Part shown: positions 60,462 through 64,000 of the stretch, one piece after another
Layout: the number at the start of each line of letters is the position of its first letter
Numbering within the stretch: position 1 is the first letter of the stretch
DNA from: Marinobacterium rhizophilum
GTDB lineage: Bacteria > Pseudomonadota > Gammaproteobacteria > Pseudomonadales > Balneatricaceae
Reading direction: 5' to 3'
Length of the DNA: 64,000 bases
Assembly (NCBI RefSeq): GCF_024397915.1
Contig: NZ_CP073347.1
Coordinates: 186,001 to 250,000 of the forward strand
Notes under the pieces: generated by a model
The model's input: only the letters and a program-made list of their open reading frames with translations
Databases searched by the model: none
What the model was told of the DNA's origin: nothing
Position numbers and translations under genes: made by a program

Positions 60462-61310
60462 ATGCCGATGCCACAGAAGAAAGTCTCATTTCTGTTGCGG
60501 GTCCAGCAGGCCCTACCGACCCTGCACCCGGCGGAGCGTCGGCTGGGGGATTTTGTCTGTGATTTCCCGGGCGAGCTTGCCAGCTATTCGGCGTCAGAGC
60601 TGGCGGCACTGGCGCAGGTCTCCAATGCCACGGTTTCACGTTTTGTAAAACGACTCGGTTACAAAAACTATGAAGAGGCCAGGCGCCACGCCCGGGCAGA
60701 AAAACAAACCGGGTCGAGACTTTTCCTGACGCACTCGACGGAGAGCGCCGGCATACAGTCCGTCCCGGCACATATGGAGCAGGGGATTGCGAATCTTGAG
60801 CAAACCTTTCTCTCCATCAGCGACAGCCAGGTCAACGCGGTCGTAAAGGCCATGCTTGAGGCGCGCAAGGTTTGGGTGATCGGCTTCCGGGCCAGCCACC
60901 ATTTCGCCAACTATCTGCAATGGCAGATGACCCAGGTGATTGAAAATATTGTTTCTATTCCGGCGAGTGGTCAGACTCTGGGCGAGCACCTTGTCAGTAT
61001 TGGTCCCGACGATGTGGTGATTCTGTTCGGCTTGCGGCGACGCGTTGCTGGCATGGAACTGCTGCTGGATCAGTTGCGCCGAACCGGCGCTAAACTGCTG
61101 TATATCACCGACGAAGGAGTGCCAGCGAAAAACGACGTGACCTGGCATTACCGTTGCCAGACACTGGCGCCAGGCCCGATATTCAACCATGTTGCGGTGA
61201 TGGCGCTCTGCCACCTGATTGTGACAAGAGCGATCGAGACCGCAGGCGCTTCGGGCCGCACTCGCCTGCGGGATATCGAATACCTCAACGAGAGCCTCGG
61301 CGAGCTGTAG
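60462..61310 (+). CDS. RpiR/MurR-family transcriptional regulator
   Basis: 282 aa from ATG 60462 (GTG 60459 and ATG 60468 are alternatives; no clear ribosome site). N-terminal RpiR HTH: LHPAERRLGDFVCDF, then SELAALAQVSNATVSRFVKR. C-terminal SIS domain with KVWVIGFRASHHFANYLQW and IGPDDVVILFGLRRR. Such regulators sense phosphorylated or organic acid ligands. The TRAP operon lies 360 nt downstream in the same direction and is the likely target. Confidence 0.83.
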   Translation: MPMPQKKVSFLLRVQQALPTLHPAERRLGDFVCDFPGELASYSASELAALAQVSNATVSRFVKRLGYKNYEEARRHARAEKQTGSRLFLTHSTESAGIQSVPAHMEQGIANLEQTFLSISDSQVNAVVKAMLEARKVWVIGFRASHHFANYLQWQMTQVIENIVSIPASGQTLGEHLVSIGPDDVVILFGLRRRVAGMELLLDQLRRTGAKLLYITDEGVPAKNDVTWHYRCQTLAPGPIFNHVAVMALCHLIVTRAIETAGASGRTRLRDIEYLNESLGEL

Positions 61311-61459
61311 ACGTTTCCCCGCGCCGTTCCTGACCAGCCCTGTATCGACTTTGCGGGCAGGAGGGCGCTTGCTTGCCATGCGTTATTGGGCTCTTGGCCC
61401 CTCTGCCATTGGTCGGCGCAGACTTGATGATTTCTGGCTTTCACCTATAGCAATGATTA

Positions 61460-61481
61460 GAAAGGAAATTTAATTTCTTTC
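61460..61481. promoter_or_regulatory. Near-palindromic operator candidate before TRAP operon
   Basis: GAAAGGAAATTTAATTTCTTTC, imperfect inverted repeat, followed by TTTCGTG...CATGAAA and AAAATATTTT within 40 nt. Resembles the arms of the palindrome at 60439. Gap 61311-61669 has no gene. Confidence 0.4.
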
Positions 61482-61669
61482 GTGTCGCCATGAAAAAATA
61501 TTTTCTTTTTGCCTTGTGTTTTTGGGGGCTATCGTAAATAGTTCTTGTACAACGGTGCTTTGCTAAAGCCAGGTACCAACCTCGACGGCAGCTGTTGTCG
61601 AGACCCTGCTGAAGGGGATCGAGCCTTGGCTACGGTCCTCTTTATAGAACAACAACAAAGGGTATTATC

Positions 61670-62698
61670 ATGTCGCGTCGCATATTATTTGGCCTAGCCG
61701 CTTCTGTTGCCATGACCTGCGCTCAGGCCGATACACTGAGCTTGAAAGTCTTGGGGCAGCCGGCAGGTTCCGGCCTGATCCAGCAGCAAAAAGAACAACC
61801 TTTCTTCGAAAACTTTGCCAAGCACTCCGGGCTTGATGCAACGGTTCAGTATTTGCCGGTTGATGTCGCGGGCATCCCGGATACTGACGCCCTGCGCGTT
61901 CTGCAGGGTGGGCTGTTCGACATCGTATCCATCAGGGGGTCGCAGGCCAGCCGTGACGAACCGATACTGCTGGGCTTCGACCTCGTCGGCCTGAATGCCT
62001 CGTTTGAGGAAGGTAAACGTCATACCGACGCCTTCTTTGATACCGTTGATCAGCGATTACAATCCAATTTCAATACCAAGTTGCTGGGTGTCTGGCCGGC
62101 CGGTCCCCAGGTTATTTTCTGCAAGCCAGAAGTAACCGGACTTAAGGATCTGGCTGGTTTGAAGATTCGTGTTGGTGATCAGAGTGTGGCAAATTTCGTC
62201 GCGGGCTTTGGCGCCACTGGTGTACCCATGCCGTTCGGCGAGGTGCAGCAAGCGCTTGCCAGGGGCGTGGTTGAATGCGCGATCACCGGCCCGGCTTCTG
62301 CCAATTCCGGTGGCTGGCCGGAAGCGACCACCACAGTGCTTCCACTGGCGCTACAGTTGGCCATCAATGGTTACGGTATCAATTTGAAGACCTGGAATTC
62401 ACTGTCTGATGAGGATAAGGCGAAACTGCAGGGCGCGATCGATACCCTCGTAGCTGACATCTGGAGCTATTCGGAAGAACTGTATGAAGACGCGCTTCGC
62501 TGCAACACAGGTGATGCGGCCTGCCAGCATGGCACGCTGTACAAGCTGAAACTTCAGCCGGTGGCCGATGCCGACCTCGCTATTGTGAAAGAAGCGTTGA
62601 CCGCAAAATCTCTGCCCGTCTGGGCGGAACAGTGCAATGCCGTTAACCCGAGTTGCGAGTCCGACTGGAACGCGACCGTTGGTGCCCAGCTTAAATAG
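61670..62698 (+). CDS. dctP: TRAP transporter solute-binding protein (DctP family)
   Basis: 342 aa, ATG 61670 after AAAGGG. Signal peptide MSRRILFGLAASVAMTCAQA. The mature part has WPAGPQVIFCKPEVTGLKDL, LKIRVGDQSVANFVAGFGAT and MPFGEVQQALARGVVECAIT, the DctP core with the carboxylate-binding Arg in KIR. It delivers an organic acid to the membrane parts encoded next. The ligand is unknown. Confidence 0.87.
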   Translation: MSRRILFGLAASVAMTCAQADTLSLKVLGQPAGSGLIQQQKEQPFFENFAKHSGLDATVQYLPVDVAGIPDTDALRVLQGGLFDIVSIRGSQASRDEPILLGFDLVGLNASFEEGKRHTDAFFDTVDQRLQSNFNTKLLGVWPAGPQVIFCKPEVTGLKDLAGLKIRVGDQSVANFVAGFGATGVPMPFGEVQQALARGVVECAITGPASANSGGWPEATTTVLPLALQLAINGYGINLKTWNSLSDEDKAKLQGAIDTLVADIWSYSEELYEDALRCNTGDAACQHGTLYKLKLQPVADADLAIVKEALTAKSLPVWAEQCNAVNPSCESDWNATVGAQLK

Positions 62699-62819
62699 TC
62701 CCACCAGGCATCCCCGTAACGATTTCAGATCACCGGGATCAGCCTTGGCCGTTAGCAATACTTGGTCAATGCTGATTCCTGTGCACTGAACGGTACTCTA
62801 GTGTTATGAGGTGATTGTT

Positions 62820-63374
62820 ATGCAACTTTATGCTCGGGTGGCGAGCCTGATATTCGGTATTACGATGCTTTTGCTGTCGGTTGCGGTTACGGTTGAGACG
62901 CTTATTCGTAAGCTCTTTTCGATATCGCTGGGCGGCGTCGACGAACTTGCGGGTTATGCCATCGCAATTGGCGCCCCAGTCGCCTTTGCCGTGACGCTGA
63001 TTGATCAGTCCCATATCCGCATCAATATGTTTTATGCCAAGGTACCGCCCAAAGGACAGGCAGTGCTTAACGCGCTGGCGGCGCTGTCGCTGGGCGTACT
63101 GGCGGTATTCCTGTTGATCTTTACCTATGACACGGTCACTTTAACTCAGACCTATCGCTCCATTGCCCAGACCCCTTGGGCGACACCGCTGATCTATCCG
63201 CAGGCGGCATGGCTCTTTGCCATGGCTGTATTTGCTGTGCCTGCGGTTTGGTTGATGGGGCGCGCAATATTGCTTCTCATCCTGGGCAACTGGAAGGCGC
63301 TCAATTCCGAATTCAGTCCCGAGTCGGTAGAGGACGAACTGGAATCGGAACTTGAAGACTTTGGAAATCGTTAG
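62820..63374 (+). CDS. dctQ: TRAP transporter small permease (DctQ)
   Basis: 184 aa from ATG 62820, with GAGGTG 6 nt upstream; GTG 62811 is the longer alternative. Four hydrophobic segments, with VDELAGYAIAIGAPVAF and DQSHIRINMFYAK typical of DctQ. It forms the membrane complex with DctM, whose GTG follows 9 nt after the stop. Confidence 0.87.
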   Translation: MQLYARVASLIFGITMLLLSVAVTVETLIRKLFSISLGGVDELAGYAIAIGAPVAFAVTLIDQSHIRINMFYAKVPPKGQAVLNALAALSLGVLAVFLLIFTYDTVTLTQTYRSIAQTPWATPLIYPQAAWLFAMAVFAVPAVWLMGRAILLLILGNWKALNSEFSPESVEDELESELEDFGNR

Positions 63375-63383
63375 GAGACTGCT

Positions 63384-64000
63384 GTGAGCATAGCAACGAT
63401 CGGACTGGGTTTCTGTGCCATGCTGGCACTGATGTTTTTGAGTATGCCGGTTGCAGTGTCCATTATTGGTGTGGGCGCCATTGGTGGCTATATGGCCTAC
63501 GGCATGCCATTGGTTAACATGATGGGCAGTGTTGTCTGGGGCACGCTGAACAACTCTGTCATGACTGCGATACCGCTCTTCATGTTGCTGGGCGAGATTC
63601 TTCTACGTGGCGGCATAGCGGACAAAATGTACGATGCGCTGGCGGTTTGGCTGGGGCGTCTGCCGGGTGGGCTTCTGCATACCAATATCGGTACCAGTGC
63701 GCTGTTTTCGGCGACATCGGGTTCGTCTGTTGCCACCGCCGCCACAGTCGGCACCATAGCCCTGCCGGCGCTGACAGAACGTAACTATCCTGTGGCCGCT
63801 TCACTCGGGTCGCTGGCCGCAGGCGGAACCCTGGGTATACTGATTCCGCCCAGCGTTAACCTTCTGGTCTATGGCTCACTGGCCAATGTTTCGGTTGGAC
63901 AGCTGTTTGTCGCGGGTGTCATCCCGGGGCTGATGTTGACGCTGCTGTTTTCGCTTTACATATTTTTTGCCCACCGCTCAGCGGGCAAGGATACCGCGGC
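63384..64000 (+). CDS. dctM: TRAP transporter large permease (DctM), 3' end outside window
   Basis: GTG 63384 with AGGAGACTGCT upstream; 205 codons are present before the right edge. Hydrophobic, with IPLFMLLGEILLRGG, ALFSATSGSSVATAATVGT and SLAAGGTLGILIPPSVNLL, the hallmark helices and IPPS motif of DctM. It is the ion-coupled channel subunit of the TRAP system. Confidence 0.9.
   Translation, partial: MSIATIGLGFCAMLALMFLSMPVAVSIIGVGAIGGYMAYGMPLVNMMGSVVWGTLNNSVMTAIPLFMLLGEILLRGGIADKMYDALAVWLGRLPGGLLHTNIGTSALFSATSGSSVATAATVGTIALPALTERNYPVAASLGSLAAGGTLGILIPPSVNLLVYGSLANVSVGQLFVAGVIPGLMLTLLFSLYIFFAHRSAGKDTA

Overview
The window reads as chromosomal DNA of a GC-rich gammaproteobacterium, probably marine, given TRAP, SSS and NCS1 uptake systems, RND/YCF48/DUF1329 genes and REP-like repeats. 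No rRNA, tRNA or CRISPR was seen. Both ends cut a gene: a DUF1329 gene on the left and a TRAP dctM gene on the right.

Positions 1-37461, plus 57275-59996, form a steroid (bile-acid or sterol type) degradation locus. Ring genes: a KshA-like Rieske oxygenase, KshB-like reductase, KstD, a delta4(5alpha)-dehydrogenase-like flavoprotein, HsaA, hydroxysteroid dehydrogenase-type SDRs and an OYE flavoenzyme. CoA ligases: one side-chain type and one FadD3-like. Side-chain genes: six acyl-CoA dehydrogenase subunits that sort into three catalytic/partner pairs, a ChsH1/ChsH2-like hydratase with an Ltp2-like aldolase, an enoyl-CoA hydratase and a FadA5-like thiolase, with EtfAB as electron acceptor. Envelope and transport genes are RND + YCF48, DUF1329 and two MFS carriers. 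A LuxR-type regulator (23647-24804) resembles TeiR of Comamonas in length and C-terminal HTH. A dyad, CATCGTC-N6-GACTA or its complement, recurs in nearly every steroid promoter region, about 30-34 nt from a -10-like hexamer. I propose it as the operator of this regulon.

Positions 38468-56595 hold a different catabolic block. First comes an SSS symporter with a coupled 51-aa ORF upstream and a 43-aa membrane peptide downstream. Then follow HyuB/HyuA (oxoprolinase/hydantoinase type), an AraC regulator, an NCS1 permease, LhgO, CsiD/GlaH, GntR and LysR regulators, a semialdehyde dehydrogenase and an omega-amino-acid aminotransferase. Together they could convert a lactam such as valerolactam through 5-aminovalerate, glutarate semialdehyde, glutarate and L-2-hydroxyglutarate to 2-oxoglutarate. 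That substrate is an inference.

This block interrupts the steroid locus. Its edges carry scars: a broken ACAD 3' end (40555-40698), a broken cyclase (40684-40860), a broken thiolase 3' end (57074-57190), IS110-family fragments (48714-48941 and 60284-60379) and three copies of a roughly 155-bp element built from consecutive hairpins. The right end (60462-64000) is an RpiR regulator followed by a TRAP transporter operon.
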